Below, piece by piece: positions 28,232 to 37,305 of a DNA stretch of 64,000 bases (the stretch's first letter is position 1; the number at the start of each line of letters is the position of its first letter). The notes under the pieces were generated by a model. It had not been told where the DNA came from and did no database searches. It worked only from the letters and a program-made list of their open reading frames with translations. Position numbers and translations under genes: made by a program. Source of the stretch: DATCJA01 sp963814955 (GTDB lineage: Bacteria > Acidobacteriota > Vicinamibacteria > Vicinamibacterales > UBA2999); NCBI GenBank assembly GCA_963814955.1, contig CAWFEX010000004.1:1054001-1118000 (forward strand), written 5' to 3'.

Positions 28232-28783
28232 CGCCCAGTTCTCCACGTTTCGGTTGCGCAGTCGGCCGGCGAGCGGCCTGGTCCCGGCACGTTTCAATCA
28301 GATGATTGATTGACCACGACAACGCCGACAGCATAATGCCAGCCTGTAGCGGCGGCCAATCAAATGATTCCGGACTCCGGCGAGCGCGCCCCTGCGAACT
28401 GCTTCGCGGCGGCGCCGAACACTTTCCCTCCTCTGTTCTTGAGTGCCTGGCGTGATGCGTGCTTCTCTCGCGGCAACACGGCCCGGTGGGCGAAATTCTG
28501 TGATCCACGATGCGCACTGCACGCATCGTGGTGGGGTGAATCGCCGGCTGGAAGGAGTCTGGACATGAAGAGCCTGCACGGCGGTCATCGTGGCACCACG
28601 CACTGAACGGCCTCTACGTCGAGGTGATCGCGGGGACTAGCGTTCCATGGTGAGACCGCACCTCGGCTTCGCTGTATATTGGGCCCTGACGGGGCATTCC
28701 CCAGCCCCAAACGGGAATGTTTGTTGCGCCGGCCGTTAACTGAGCAGAGCCCATGGGAATCATAGTGCGCACAGGGAGGTTCG
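28232..28783. other. Intergenic region upstream of the monooxygenase
   Basis: About 550 bp with no supported gene. It contains a hairpin CATTCCC / GGGAATG at 28695-28719 followed by TTTGTT, about 65 bp before the monooxygenase: possibly a terminator or leader structure. Confidence 0.4.
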
Positions 28784-30058
28784 ATGTTTCGTCACCCCGA
28801 TCCTGAGGTTCTCGTCGTCGGTGCCGGTCCGGTCGGTCTCACCGCGGCCCTGTTCCTCCAGCAGCACGGAGTCCGTGTGGAGGTCGTCGACATGGACCAG
28901 CGGACGACCCAACAGAGCTACGCGCTCGCGATCCATCCGCGCACGCTCCGGATTCTCGACGAGGCAGGACTCTCCGGAGGGCTGATCGGCGCGGGGCGGA
29001 AGCTGACGAAAGTCGCCTACTACGAAGGCCGGGAGAGGCGCGCCGAGATCGACTATTCGGCCCTCGCTTCCAAGCATCCGTATCTTCTCGTCATCCGCCA
29101 GAGCCTGCTGGAGAAGGCCGTGGAGGAGGCTCTCCGCCAGAAAAAGCTCAACGTCCTCTGGGGACACCGGCTCCAGGCCCTCACCGCGGATGGCGCGACC
29201 CTCCGTGCAGAAGTTGCGAAGCTCGATCAGGTCGAGACCGGCTACGCCGTCGCGGGAAGCGATTGGGTCGTGGTGCGAAGCGAGACGATCCGACCGGCCT
29301 ATGTCATCGGCGCCGACGGGTACAACTCGTCCGTGCGTCGGATGGCCGGCATCGAGATGGCGGAGCATGGGGCCGAGGTCTTCTCCGTCTTCGAGATCGA
29401 GGCGACGGGGGAGCTTCCCGCCGAAGTGCGGGTCATGCTCGATCCAGACCTGACGAGCGTCTACTGGCCCCTCGAGGAGGGACGATGCCGCTGGGGATTC
29501 CAGATTCAGGACGCCTCGGGACACTCGGCATCGATGGAGCGGCTCCAGCAGCTGATCGCCGCGAGGGCTCCCTGGTGCACGGCGCGGCCGACGCAGATTT
29601 ACTGGGCGACGGTCGCGTTGTTCGAGTCGCGCCTCGCGCGAAGCTTCGGCAAAGGAGGCGTCTGGCTCGCCGGGGACGCCGCGCACCAAGCGGCTCCGGT
29701 CGGGGTGCACAGCATGAATTCGGGGCTGGTGGAAGCGCGCGAGCTGGCGGCGCGCATGGTGCGGATCCTGCGCGCGGGGGGGGCCGCGTCGCTACTTGAG
29801 GAGTTCGCGACCGAGACGCACGAGGCGTGGCAATGGCTCCTCGGCGCTGGCCGGGAGGTGCGCGCGCTTCCCGGGGCGGACCCGTGGGTTCGACAGACCC
29901 GGGCAAGGATCCTCGCCTGCGTTCCAGCCTCGGGCGACGACCTCGAGCCGCTTCTCGGGCAGATCGGCCTCACGGTTGCGCCGCGAGGACGCGACACCGA
30001 TCCCGGCCCGCCTCCGCCGCGAAGCGGCTCCGGCGAGGTCTCGCCGGGGCGCGCCTGA
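28784..30058 (+). CDS. FAD-dependent aromatic-ring monooxygenase-like protein
   Basis: 424 aa, ATG after GGGAGG. FAD-binding Rossmann motif VLVVGAGPVGLTAALFLQQHG, the DG motif region VIGADGYNSSVRRMAGI, and the second FAD motif GGVWLAGDAAHQAAPVGVHSMNSGLVEA (GD). PheA/TfdB/UbiH-type flavoprotein hydroxylase; likely acts on an aromatic substrate or quinone. The C-terminus is low-complexity and Pro/Arg-rich. Base and codon use (many CTC, GAG, GGA) differ somewhat from flanking genes, and it is isolated on its strand, so recent acquisition is possible. Confidence 0.82.
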   Translation: MFRHPDPEVLVVGAGPVGLTAALFLQQHGVRVEVVDMDQRTTQQSYALAIHPRTLRILDEAGLSGGLIGAGRKLTKVAYYEGRERRAEIDYSALASKHPYLLVIRQSLLEKAVEEALRQKKLNVLWGHRLQALTADGATLRAEVAKLDQVETGYAVAGSDWVVVRSETIRPAYVIGADGYNSSVRRMAGIEMAEHGAEVFSVFEIEATGELPAEVRVMLDPDLTSVYWPLEEGRCRWGFQIQDASGHSASMERLQQLIAARAPWCTARPTQIYWATVALFESRLARSFGKGGVWLAGDAAHQAAPVGVHSMNSGLVEARELAARMVRILRAGGAASLLEEFATETHEAWQWLLGAGREVRALPGADPWVRQTRARILACVPASGDDLEPLLGQIGLTVAPRGRDTDPGPPPPRSGSGEVSPGRA

Positions 30059-30147
30059 CGAGCGTGCGCGCGGAGGCGGACGCTTGACGAGCGGATCGGC
30101 GGCGAATTGTCGCACGCATGCGAGTTGTTCCCGCTCGACCCGGCCGG

Positions 30148-31389
30148 CTACGAAGACGCCGGAGGCAAGCGGCGGATTTTCAACCACAGTGTGCCGAGGA
30201 AAGCCAGAACGAGAAGGGTCGCCACCGCCAGTCCACGCCGCCTGGTCTGCAGCTCCCGCATTGCGGCGTCACCTGCTTCTTGAGCCCGGCGCGCAGATAT
30301 CAGACCTTCGTTGGCTGCCTTCGAAAAAGGGGCCAGAGCAAAAGTGTGCACGAGCACGCGCGACTGAACCAGATGCTCGCCTGCATTCTGAAATGCGACT
30401 CGTCCATCATCCACCAGCATGCCCGCACGCTCGGCACGCATGAGCAGCGCGTCGGCGCCGGACAGCGCCGCCGACAACCGATCGAGCTGCTCGCGCATGT
30501 TGCGAATCGTCGTTGCGCTGTCACCCGACTCGTCGTGGCACGGGGCGCAGACGGTGCCTTCCTGCAGGCCAACCCAGGTGTCCCGCGGGGACTCGATCCG
30601 GTGGTTGCGGTGACATGCGAGGCACTCGGCCTCTCCGATAGCCTCGAAGATGTCTTTCTTCGGGCTCGCACGAAAGAGCTCGGCCTCGCGCACGTGGCAT
30701 TGTGCGCAGACGTTGGCGACGGAGGTCACGCCGGGCGGCACGGCACCATGACTGCCATGACAGGCAACGCAGGTTGGCGCCGACGTGTCGCCCCGCTTGA
30801 GCAGCGCCGCGCCGTGGACACTTGCGGACCAGTCAACAGGAGGAGTTGCCTCGCGGCCGAACGGCTTCATGCGGGCTGGATCCCCGTGACAACGCCCGCA
30901 CGTGGTCGTCACATTGAGAGGGGCCACCGGCGATCGAGCATCGTTCACGCGTTTGATGCCGTGCGCGCCGTGACAGTCAGTACAGGTGGCCACACGTGCC
31001 TCTCCTGCCGCCATCCGCTTGCCGTGGACGCTCGTTTGAAACTGTAGAAACTGGTCGACGCGCACCTGCGGATCGAATCGCCGCATATACGCCGCGTCGC
31101 TGTGGCAAGTGGCGCACAATGGCGCAATTGACGTCCGAGCTGGTATCGCGTACGTGCCCACGCCTCCCGCCGGCGCGTGACACGCGGTGCAGGTGAGCCC
31201 CGCCGCAGCGTGAACGTCATCGCCGAACGCCGTCGTGGCCGCATCGACTGGCGCCTGCGCCTGTGCCTGCGCCTTGCAGGGCAGAAACGTGAGAGCGATC
31301 ATGGCGCCAGCCAGCCAGGCAGGTCGATGACGGGGGCGACGTCTGGGCTGCCCGCTGCCGGCAGCTGGCGGACGGCCGAGGCCGGTCAT
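30148..31389 (-). CDS. Membrane-anchored octahaem cytochrome c of the Rieske/cyt b complex
   Basis: 413 aa from ATG 31389, which overlaps the cytochrome b stop (ATGA). N-terminal export signal, then eight CxxCH sites: CTACH, CATCH, CTDCH, CGRCH, CVACH, CAQCH, CLACH, CAPCH. A C-terminal transmembrane helix (GLAVATLLVLAFLGTLWL) anchors it. Third gene of Rieske - cyt b - octahaem c, so it replaces cytochrome c1 as electron outlet of a quinol oxidising complex. Confidence 0.88.
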   Translation of the reverse strand: MTGLGRPPAAGSGQPRRRPRHRPAWLAGAMIALTFLPCKAQAQAQAPVDAATTAFGDDVHAAAGLTCTACHAPAGGVGTYAIPARTSIAPLCATCHSDAAYMRRFDPQVRVDQFLQFQTSVHGKRMAAGEARVATCTDCHGAHGIKRVNDARSPVAPLNVTTTCGRCHGDPARMKPFGREATPPVDWSASVHGAALLKRGDTSAPTCVACHGSHGAVPPGVTSVANVCAQCHVREAELFRASPKKDIFEAIGEAECLACHRNHRIESPRDTWVGLQEGTVCAPCHDESGDSATTIRNMREQLDRLSAALSGADALLMRAERAGMLVDDGRVAFQNAGEHLVQSRVLVHTFALAPFSKAANEGLISARRAQEAGDAAMRELQTRRRGLAVATLLVLAFLGTLWLKIRRLPPASS

Positions 31390-32469
31390 GGCGAGCCTCC
31401 GGCCAGCGCAAGGGCGGTCATCACGCTCATGACGGCGAGCGTCGCAGCGCTCGCCCAGACGACCAGGCGCCGGCCGCGGGGTGTATGCCCGGCCATGAAG
31501 GGCAGCAGGAGCGCTCCCAGTGCGACGATGCTCATGGCTGCGACCGCCATGAATTCGCCGTTGACTCCAGCAACGGTCGGCGGCACATGCTTGAGCGTTT
31601 CGAATGCCCACAGAAAGTACCACTCCGGGCGGATACCGGCCGGTGCCGCCGCGAACGGGTCGGCTTTTGTGCCGAGCTCCCATGGATAGATGGTCGACAA
31701 CGCCGCGAGCATCGCCAGCGCGGCCGTCCACGCAAACAAGTCTCGCAGAATGAAGTGCGGCATGAATGGGATGGACCTGACGGCGCTGGGATCGGCAGCC
31801 CGCTCGCGTTCAACCGACGGCGGCACGCTCATACCGTGTCGCTGGATGAGCAAGAGATGTAGCCCGACGAGCGCTGTGGCGACGGCAGGAAGTATTGCGA
31901 CGTGAAAGCCAAACAGCCGCGTCAACGTGGCGCCCGACACGTCGTTGCCGCCACGGAGAAACCTGACGAGGCCGTGGCCAATCATCGGCACAGTTGCCGC
32001 GATGTCGGTTCCAACGCGTGTCGCAAAATACGAGACTTCGTTCCATGGCAGCAGATAGCCCGTGAATCCGAAGGCCAGTGTCAGCATCAGCAGGAGAATC
32101 CCCGTAACCCATGTCAGCTCCCGCGGCCTCCGATACGCGTGCAGGAACAGCACGCTGAGGAGGTGCGCGAAGGCGCTCGCCACCATCAAGTTCGCCGACC
32201 ATGCGTGAATAGATCGCACCAGCCAGCCAAACGGGACACGGGTCACGATGAACTGGACGCTCTCGTACGCTTCTGGCCGCGCTTGGCCGGTAGTACAGCA
32301 GGAGCAAGGCGCCGGTTCCAACCTGGATGGCAAAGAGAAACAGCGTCATGCCGCCGAAGTAGTACCAGATCGAATAACGGTGATGGGGGACCGTCTTGTG
32401 CCGAAGGGTCTCGATCAAGTCTGAGAGAGGCAGCCGCTCCTCGAGCCACGAGCGAAAACGCGACGCCAT
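31386..32469 (-). CDS. Cytochrome b of a bc-type complex (frameshift)
   Basis: About 361 codons, 1084 nt (one extra base). N-terminus MASRFRSWLEERLPLSDLIE ... RYSIWYYFGGMTLFLFAIQVGTGALLLLYYRP is in one frame; AYESVQFIVTRVPFGWLVRSIHAWSANLM onward in the next. The shift is near 32277-32281. Haem ligands are visible (SIHAW, LFGFHVAILP, VGLHLLLIQRH) and the Qo motif PEWYFLWAFETLK. The ATG overlaps the Rieske stop (TGATG). Quinol oxidation in the inner membrane, with the Rieske protein and octahaem cytochrome. Confidence 0.87.
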
Positions 32470-32912
32470 CACGACCTCCGAGTGATCACTATCTCGTCGT
32501 CCTTCAGGTTGACGTCGTACGCTTCGAGTGGGCGCGGCGGCGGACCGGCGACATTGCGCCCATTGAGATCGTACTGCCCGTTGTGACAGGCGCACCAGAT
32601 GCGCTGCAGGTCGGATCGGTACTGAACAGTGCAATCGAGGTGTGTGCAGGTGGCCGAGAATGCGCGCAGCTCGCCAGCTGGTGTGCGGACCACGATTGCC
32701 GGGCGGGATCCGAACGGCACGACCCGGCCCGAATTCGGCAGCAGCGTTCGTGCACTACCTGCCGCGACCGAAAGGGCTGCGGCCTCTGGAATATCGGGTG
32801 GGGCCAGGTACCGGACAACGGGATAGAAGGTAGCGCCGAGAACGCCCCCGCCCCATACGCCGAGCAGCCAGTTCAGCACGCTGCGGCGATCACGGTTCTT
32901 CGAGGATGCCAT
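32469..32912 (-). CDS. Rieske [2Fe-2S] protein
   Basis: 147 aa. N-terminal membrane anchor after a basic stretch (RRSVLNWLLGVWGGGVLGATFY), then the cluster ligands CTHLDCTV and CACHNGQYDLNG, and GPPPRPLEAYDV. First gene of the operon with cytochrome b and the octahaem cytochrome. No clear sigma-54 promoter in front; its divergent neighbour has one. Confidence 0.92.
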   Translation of the reverse strand: MASSKNRDRRSVLNWLLGVWGGGVLGATFYPVVRYLAPPDIPEAAALSVAAGSARTLLPNSGRVVPFGSRPAIVVRTPAGELRAFSATCTHLDCTVQYRSDLQRIWCACHNGQYDLNGRNVAGPPPRPLEAYDVNLKDDEIVITRRS

Positions 32913-33060
32913 AGCCTGAAGAGACTATCCCATCGTCTCGACTTGCGCGTCCGGGGATTTTTCCACGCGACAAGAAAAATTTCGCGCCCAGTCGCGGGAC
33001 GTGTGGTCGGTCGCGTCTCAAATCGCGGTAAAGGCGATTCGTCAGCGGTAATTTTCCGTC

Positions 33061-33076
33061 CGGCACCGTAATTGCC
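33061..33076 (+). promoter_or_regulatory. Sigma-54 promoter of the small cytochrome at 33106
   Basis: CGGCACCGTAATTGCC, GG-N10-GC. Predicted start near 33087, which lies after the ATG at 33079 and so supports the GTG start. AAGAAAAATTTCGCG (32973 onward) lies about 107 bp upstream as the activator-site candidate. Confidence 0.78.
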
Positions 33077-33105
33077 ACATGGCCAACGTAAGGAGGAACG
33101 CACTC

Positions 33106-33444
33106 GTGAAACAGACGTTCAATGTCGCTCTTGTCGTTGCGCTACTGGTAATCCCTGCCGTTGCTTCGGCTCGAGGCCGGGCACAAGCCGATCGCGGGCA
33201 GCAAGTCTTTGCTGCGCAGAAGTGCTCGATCTGCCATTCGATTGCCGGACAAGGAAACAAGAAGGGACCGCTCGACGGCGTCGGCGCCAAACTTTCGGCT
33301 GACGACATCCGGCAGTGGGTTATGAACGCGCCGGAAATGGCGGCCAAGGCGAAGGCAGAGCGGAAACCGCCCATGAAGCCGTTTACCCTTCCGAAGGACG
33401 AACTGGACGACCTCGTCGCCTATCTGCAGAGCCTGAAGAAATAG
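33106..33444 (+). CDS. Small class I cytochrome c
   Basis: 112 aa from GTG 33106; AAGGAGG ends about 10 nt before it and the signal peptide (KQTFNVALVVALLVIPAVASA) starts cleanly there, so the in-frame ATG at 33079 is rejected. Haem site CSICHSIAG and a candidate Met ligand in KAERKPPMKPF. Soluble periplasmic electron carrier. Clear paralogue of the cytochrome at 60142, which is part of the extracellular-electron-transfer cluster. Confidence 0.88.
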   Translation: MKQTFNVALVVALLVIPAVASARGRAQADRGQQVFAAQKCSICHSIAGQGNKKGPLDGVGAKLSADDIRQWVMNAPEMAAKAKAERKPPMKPFTLPKDELDDLVAYLQSLKK

Positions 33445-33465
33445 CCACAAACGCCGGCGCGCGGA

Positions 33466-33612
33466 AATCACCGACGCCGCCATGTCGGAGCGCGCCGAAT
33501 GCGTGATGCTGAACAAAGGGCCCTATGTTGTGGAAGCGGTACGGGTCCTGAACGACATCCTCACCCGCATGCAGGCCCACCAGCGGAAGAAGAGCGCAAT
33601 GCTGAGGGATCT
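33466..33612 (+). pseudogene. C-terminal scrap of pyruvate kinase
   Basis: EITDAAMSERAECVMLNKGP then YVVEAVRVLNDILTRMQAHQ is the active-site helix region near the end of the catalytic domain of a short pyruvate kinase. Nothing of the rest is present upstream. A relic, not a gene. Confidence 0.65.
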
Positions 33613-33649
33613 TCGCTTCGCGTGGCGGAACGTTTTCTCGACATGTGAC

Positions 33650-33671
33650 GGGCGGACCTCATGGTCCGCCC
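33650..33671. terminator. Strong hairpin between convergent transcription units
   Basis: GGGCGGACC-TCAT-GGTCCGCCC, 9-bp perfect stem with a tetraloop, 23 bp past the end of the BON gene on the minus strand. Probably ends the six-gene minus-strand operon. Confidence 0.55.
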
Positions 33672-33693
33672 GACGGCTGCCCAGCCCGGTCTT

Positions 33694-34430
33694 CTATTCT
33701 TCCTGCTCGACATGAAGCTTGTTCGTGACCGACATCACCGAGAAGGTGTCACGGGCAATGGCTTCAGCCTTTCGTCGCTCGATCTCGGAGTTCACGATTC
33801 CGGTGAGCGTGACTTTGCCGTGCTCCACGACAACATGAATGGGCGGATTGCCTTGAATCGCGTAGCGGACGAAGAGCTCGTCGCCGTAGATCCGCCGCGC
33901 GACGGCATACCGCAACTGGTCGTCGAACCGCGACACGGGCAGCGTCCGCACATCGTTGCGCACCTCTTGCACACCAGGTACGTGTGCGGCCAGATCGGCG
34001 AAGGCTTCCGCCTTGTAGGGCATCGTCACACGTCCTGTGAGGGTCACGACGCCGCTGTCAACGCCCACATTCGCATCGTCGAATATCGTGAAGAAGACTT
34101 ACCGTTGAAGCTTGGTGGCGACTTGTGCTGCGATGCGTTCGTCGCTCTCTCCACGCGGTACGGTCAACTGACTGACGACGGAGATGACGTCATCCACCTT
34201 ACTGGTGTGTTCAATGGCGCGCTGCTTGATCCAGAGGGTGGGAACCGTGCCGCGGAGCGTCACGATTCCGCCCGCTACCGACACGCCGACGGTGGTGATC
34301 TCCTCATCAATCAGACGCTGCGTAACGAGTCGTCCGATCGCTTGGTCGGATGCCGACCGCTGCGCAATCGCGCTGGTAGAGATGGCAAGAAGCAGGACGA
34401 GCAAGCGGCTCCGGTGATTATCCTTCGCAT
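33694..34430 (-). CDS. Exported three-BON-domain protein (frameshift and in-frame stop)
   Basis: ATG 34430 (MRRIIT), GAGG upstream, overlapping the end of nhaA. About 245 codons, one base short: the signal peptide RSRLLVLLLAISTSAIAQ needs a one-base shift near 34415. Then come BON repeats (TVGVSVAGGIVTLRGTVPTL, VGVDSGVVTLTGRVTMPYKA, HVVVEHGKVTLTGIVNSE). A TAA at 34099-34101 interrupts the frame between repeats 1 and 2 (LQR-stop-VFFTIFDDAN), with the reading frame otherwise continuous. BON domains bind membranes in the periplasm; envelope-stress role. Confidence 0.72.
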
Positions 34431-34438
34431 GATGAACC

Positions 34439-35695
34439 TCACGTTTCTGCGCCCGCGTGGTGCACGTGGTGCAGCGTGACGCCGCGACGCTGACGGCGAC
34501 TGGTGTGGTGCGGAGCGGCGCGGTGGCCGAATCTGCCCGAGTGCAGGAACCACGCGATCCCAAACGTTAGTGGCACGCCGATTCCGGTTGCCACGGCGCC
34601 GATCTTTAATTGCGCGAGAACCGGCCCCATGGGAAACACGGCGGTGGCGAAGAACAGGCCAAAGGTGAAACCGCCGCATGTGGCGAACGCAATCACGACG
34701 AGGTCGCGCCAGTGGAACCGCGCGGGCATGTGCAGCCCGAGCGCAAGCGCCAGACCGACGCCGGCAAAGATGCCAAGCGGCTTGCCGACGAGGGCGGCGG
34801 CGAGGAGCGCCCACGTCCCGGTGTCGTAGCCTGTCAGCAGGACGCCGGCGTTCACGAGTCCGAACAGGAACAGGACGCCCTGAATGGGATACTTCCAGAC
34901 ATGCTCGAAGTGCCGTGATGAATCGTGACGCCCGTGCGGCGCATCAGTGAACAGTTCGAGGCTCCGCGGCGCATGGGGCAGGAAAGGCACGATTGGCACC
35001 AGCGCCAGCGCAGGATGAAGCCCGTCCAGGTAGAGGGCCCACCATGACAGCGGCCCGCACGCCAGCAAATAGGGCCAGAATGTGTGGACTTTCGATCGTC
35101 GAGGGACGAATGCGAGACCGAGGGCCGCGGCCATGAGAGCGGTGCCACCCGGCCGGATCTCGACGAAGGGATGCCGAGATGCGATCACGAGCATCCCTAT
35201 GACGTCGGCGGTAATCGCCAGCAGCAGCACGAATGGAATGGCCGGGTGCCGTCCGAAAATCGCCCGGACGATGAAGTATGCGAAAGCAAGATCGACGGCT
35301 CCTGCGACGGGCCATCCGTCCGAAAGCACCAGCTCGTATTTCCACTCGACATAGACGAGGTACACGAGCGCGGAGCCGACGATTGCACCAACCGCCGCCG
35401 CGACCGGCAATGTCCAGCGCCGCCACGTATGGAGCGCGCCGCCGGGCATCACCTCTTCGACGACCTCCTGGGCGACCAGCGCGAAGAAGAGTGCCATGCC
35501 AATCTCGTTCACGATGAACGCAAGGTCGTGCGCCACGGTGAAGTAGCGCTCCGGCCACGAATTGGCCCAGACGATCGCGATCAGACCGCCAAGCGGCAGC
35601 AGAAGGAAGTGGTCGATCGTGAAACGAAAGAGCGCTCCAGGGTGCCACGATCGACGTGCCGCGACCGGTGCATGCAGCAGCGCATTGGCAGTCAT
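34439..35695 (-). CDS. nhaA: NhaA-type Na+/H+ antiporter, atypical ion site
   Basis: 418 aa, about 11 helices. VNEIGMALFFALVAQEVVEE, then AGAVDLAFAYFIVRAIF (equivalent of the ATDIAFA helix), then LLLAITADVIGMLVIAS where E. coli NhaA has the Asp163-Asp164 pair. Here only the second Asp remains (Ala before it). Late helices GVLFLFGLVNAGV and KPLGIFAGVGLAL. His-rich C-terminal tail. Proton/sodium homeostasis; stoichiometry may differ because one pore Asp is missing. Within the 39-33.7 kb minus-strand operon. Confidence 0.85.
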   Translation of the reverse strand: MTANALLHAPVAARRSWHPGALFRFTIDHFLLLPLGGLIAIVWANSWPERYFTVAHDLAFIVNEIGMALFFALVAQEVVEEVMPGGALHTWRRWTLPVAAAVGAIVGSALVYLVYVEWKYELVLSDGWPVAGAVDLAFAYFIVRAIFGRHPAIPFVLLLAITADVIGMLVIASRHPFVEIRPGGTALMAAALGLAFVPRRSKVHTFWPYLLACGPLSWWALYLDGLHPALALVPIVPFLPHAPRSLELFTDAPHGRHDSSRHFEHVWKYPIQGVLFLFGLVNAGVLLTGYDTGTWALLAAALVGKPLGIFAGVGLALALGLHMPARFHWRDLVVIAFATCGGFTFGLFFATAVFPMGPVLAQLKIGAVATGIGVPLTFGIAWFLHSGRFGHRAAPHHTSRRQRRGVTLHHVHHAGAET

Positions 35696-35711
35696 TTCCG
35701 CTCTCCTCGTG

Positions 35712-36621
35712 CTACGTCGTCTGGCGTCGACTGATCACTCCCGAATCTACCGTCGTGCCTGTTCGCGAAATCGTTCGAAACGACATCTGGTTGCCGGCGA
35801 TTTCAACCAGCATGAACGTTCGATCCTGATCGAAACCGGCTGCGGTCGTGGGCGACGCCTCGAGGTCGCCCTTGCGGAAGCGACCGCTCGACCCTTCGAC
35901 GAAGTGCGTGATTCCTTTTTGAGGTTTGAGGCGCTCGTAGATGTGATCGTGACTCGCGAACACAACGCTGACTCCATACTTCACAAACAGCGGCTCCAGC
36001 ACGACTCGCAGCTCGACATCCGAGCCATGCCGCCCACCGTTCGAGTAGAGAGGATGGTGGAAATACGCGATTTTCCACGCCTCACGACTATCCCTCAGCG
36101 TTTCCTCGGTCCACGCGAGCTGTTTGGGGTCGAGCACATTCGTATCGAGCACGATGAACCGAACGTTCTGGCGGACGAACGTATAGAATCGCTCGCCGCC
36201 CATGTTGAACCCCGGGTAAGAGCGATTCTCCGGCTTGTCGTGGTTGCCTAACGCGCCGTAGAAGCGCACGCCACTCTGCAGCAGCGCCTGGTAGGGTTTC
36301 TGGAACTTCGTGACGAAGTCCGGCGGATCCTGCCGGCCGTACATGTTGTCGCCGAGCGCGATGACGAACTCGAAGGGAAACGTCGCCCTGGCGGCGGCCA
36401 TCTGCCGACCAACTTCGGTACCGCGGTCGGTCGCCATCACCAGCGTCGCCCACGACGGCAAACTTGAGCGATTCCGGGCGAGGCGCAGCGGTCAGGAATT
36501 GTATGGCCGGCGGTGCCGCGCCCGTTGCGGCGCCTGGCGCCATGGGCAGTGTCGAGGGCTGCCAGACTGCGGTCGCCGTGAGCATGACGACCGGGACCGC
36601 AAGCGGAACATAGTGGCGCAC
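35712..36621 (-). CDS. Secreted calcineurin-like phosphoesterase (frameshift)
   Basis: About 303 codons, 910 nt (one extra base near 36425-36440). N-terminal signal (MRHYVPLAVPVVMLTATAV) leads to SLKFAVVGDAGDGD in one frame; DRGTEVGRQMAAARATFPFE onward is in the next. Metal-site motifs: GDAG, VIALGDNMYG, YGALGNHD, AYFHHPLYS and VFASHDHIYER. Purple-acid-phosphatase-like metallophosphoesterase of the periplasm; substrate unknown. Confidence 0.82.
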
Positions 36622-36630
36622 TGGGGCCTC

Positions 36631-37305
36631 CTACGCTCGGACCGTTTCGTCTTTCTTGAGCTTCTTGATCTCCCACTCCACCAGCATGCCGTCATGCCCG
36701 TCGAGCTGTTGAATCAGCTTCGTCAGCGGCCGAATCTTCTGTTGGAAAGGCACTGTGACCTCGTAGCTCAGCTCGTTGGGAGACGACCTGTGCAGCTCGT
36801 AAGAGACTCCCTTCTGCCCGAGAGCGTGTTCGAGGTCAGGTTTGAGGCGACCGGCATTCTTCGTCGAAATCTTCAAATCGAAGCGTGACCGCGGCGCCGG
36901 TTCGAACGACTCGAGCACCCAGAGCACGGCAATGACAAAGGCGCATGCGACAAAGGCAAAGAGGAACATGCCGCTTCCTGCTGTGAGACCGAGAGCCAGC
37001 GCGATGAGCATGACGCCGGCGTCCTTGACGTCCTTGATGCGCGCGCGATAACGGACCAGCCCGGCGGCGCCGACGATGGCAAAGGCTCTTGCGAGGCTCT
37101 CGGCGACGACGATGATGATGATGGCGCCGACGATTGCCAGGAGGATTTGTGCCTGGATAACGTGCGACGGGCGGGGCACGATTCCGGTGCGGACCGGCCG
37201 GACGATCCCCAGGGCAGCGCCCAGCAGCGCCGCCACGATGAGCACGAGCAACCCGTGCCCGATCGTCGGCAAAGCGGGGGCGACGTTGGAAAAGATGTCG
37301 GTCAT
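36631..37305 (-). CDS. DUF4956 membrane protein
   Basis: 224 aa, four or five N-terminal helices (PTIGHGLLVLIVAALLGAAL, AQILLAIVGAIIIIVVAES, AGVMLIALALGLTAG, FLFAFVACAFVIAVLWVL) with the DUF4956 signature ARAFAIVGAAGLVRYRARI, then a cytoplasmic ferredoxin-fold-like tail. Overlaps the kinase-like gene by 4 bp (ATGA). Such proteins often accompany VTC- or CotH-like kinase or phosphotransfer proteins, which fits the neighbour. Function unknown. Confidence 0.82.
   Translation of the reverse strand: MTDIFSNVAPALPTIGHGLLVLIVAALLGAALGIVRPVRTGIVPRPSHVIQAQILLAIVGAIIIIVVAESLARAFAIVGAAGLVRYRARIKDVKDAGVMLIALALGLTAGSGMFLFAFVACAFVIAVLWVLESFEPAPRSRFDLKISTKNAGRLKPDLEHALGQKGVSYELHRSSPNELSYEVTVPFQQKIRPLTKLIQQLDGHDGMLVEWEIKKLKKDETVRA

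Noticed and set aside
28255..28290. Possible sigma-54 promoter for the CBS gene
   Set aside because: Only GG-N10-GC by chance in GC-rich sequence; no TTGC and no dyad upstream.
31902..33071. 389-codon plus-strand frame
   Set aside because: Lies opposite cytochrome b and Rieske, which are unambiguous.
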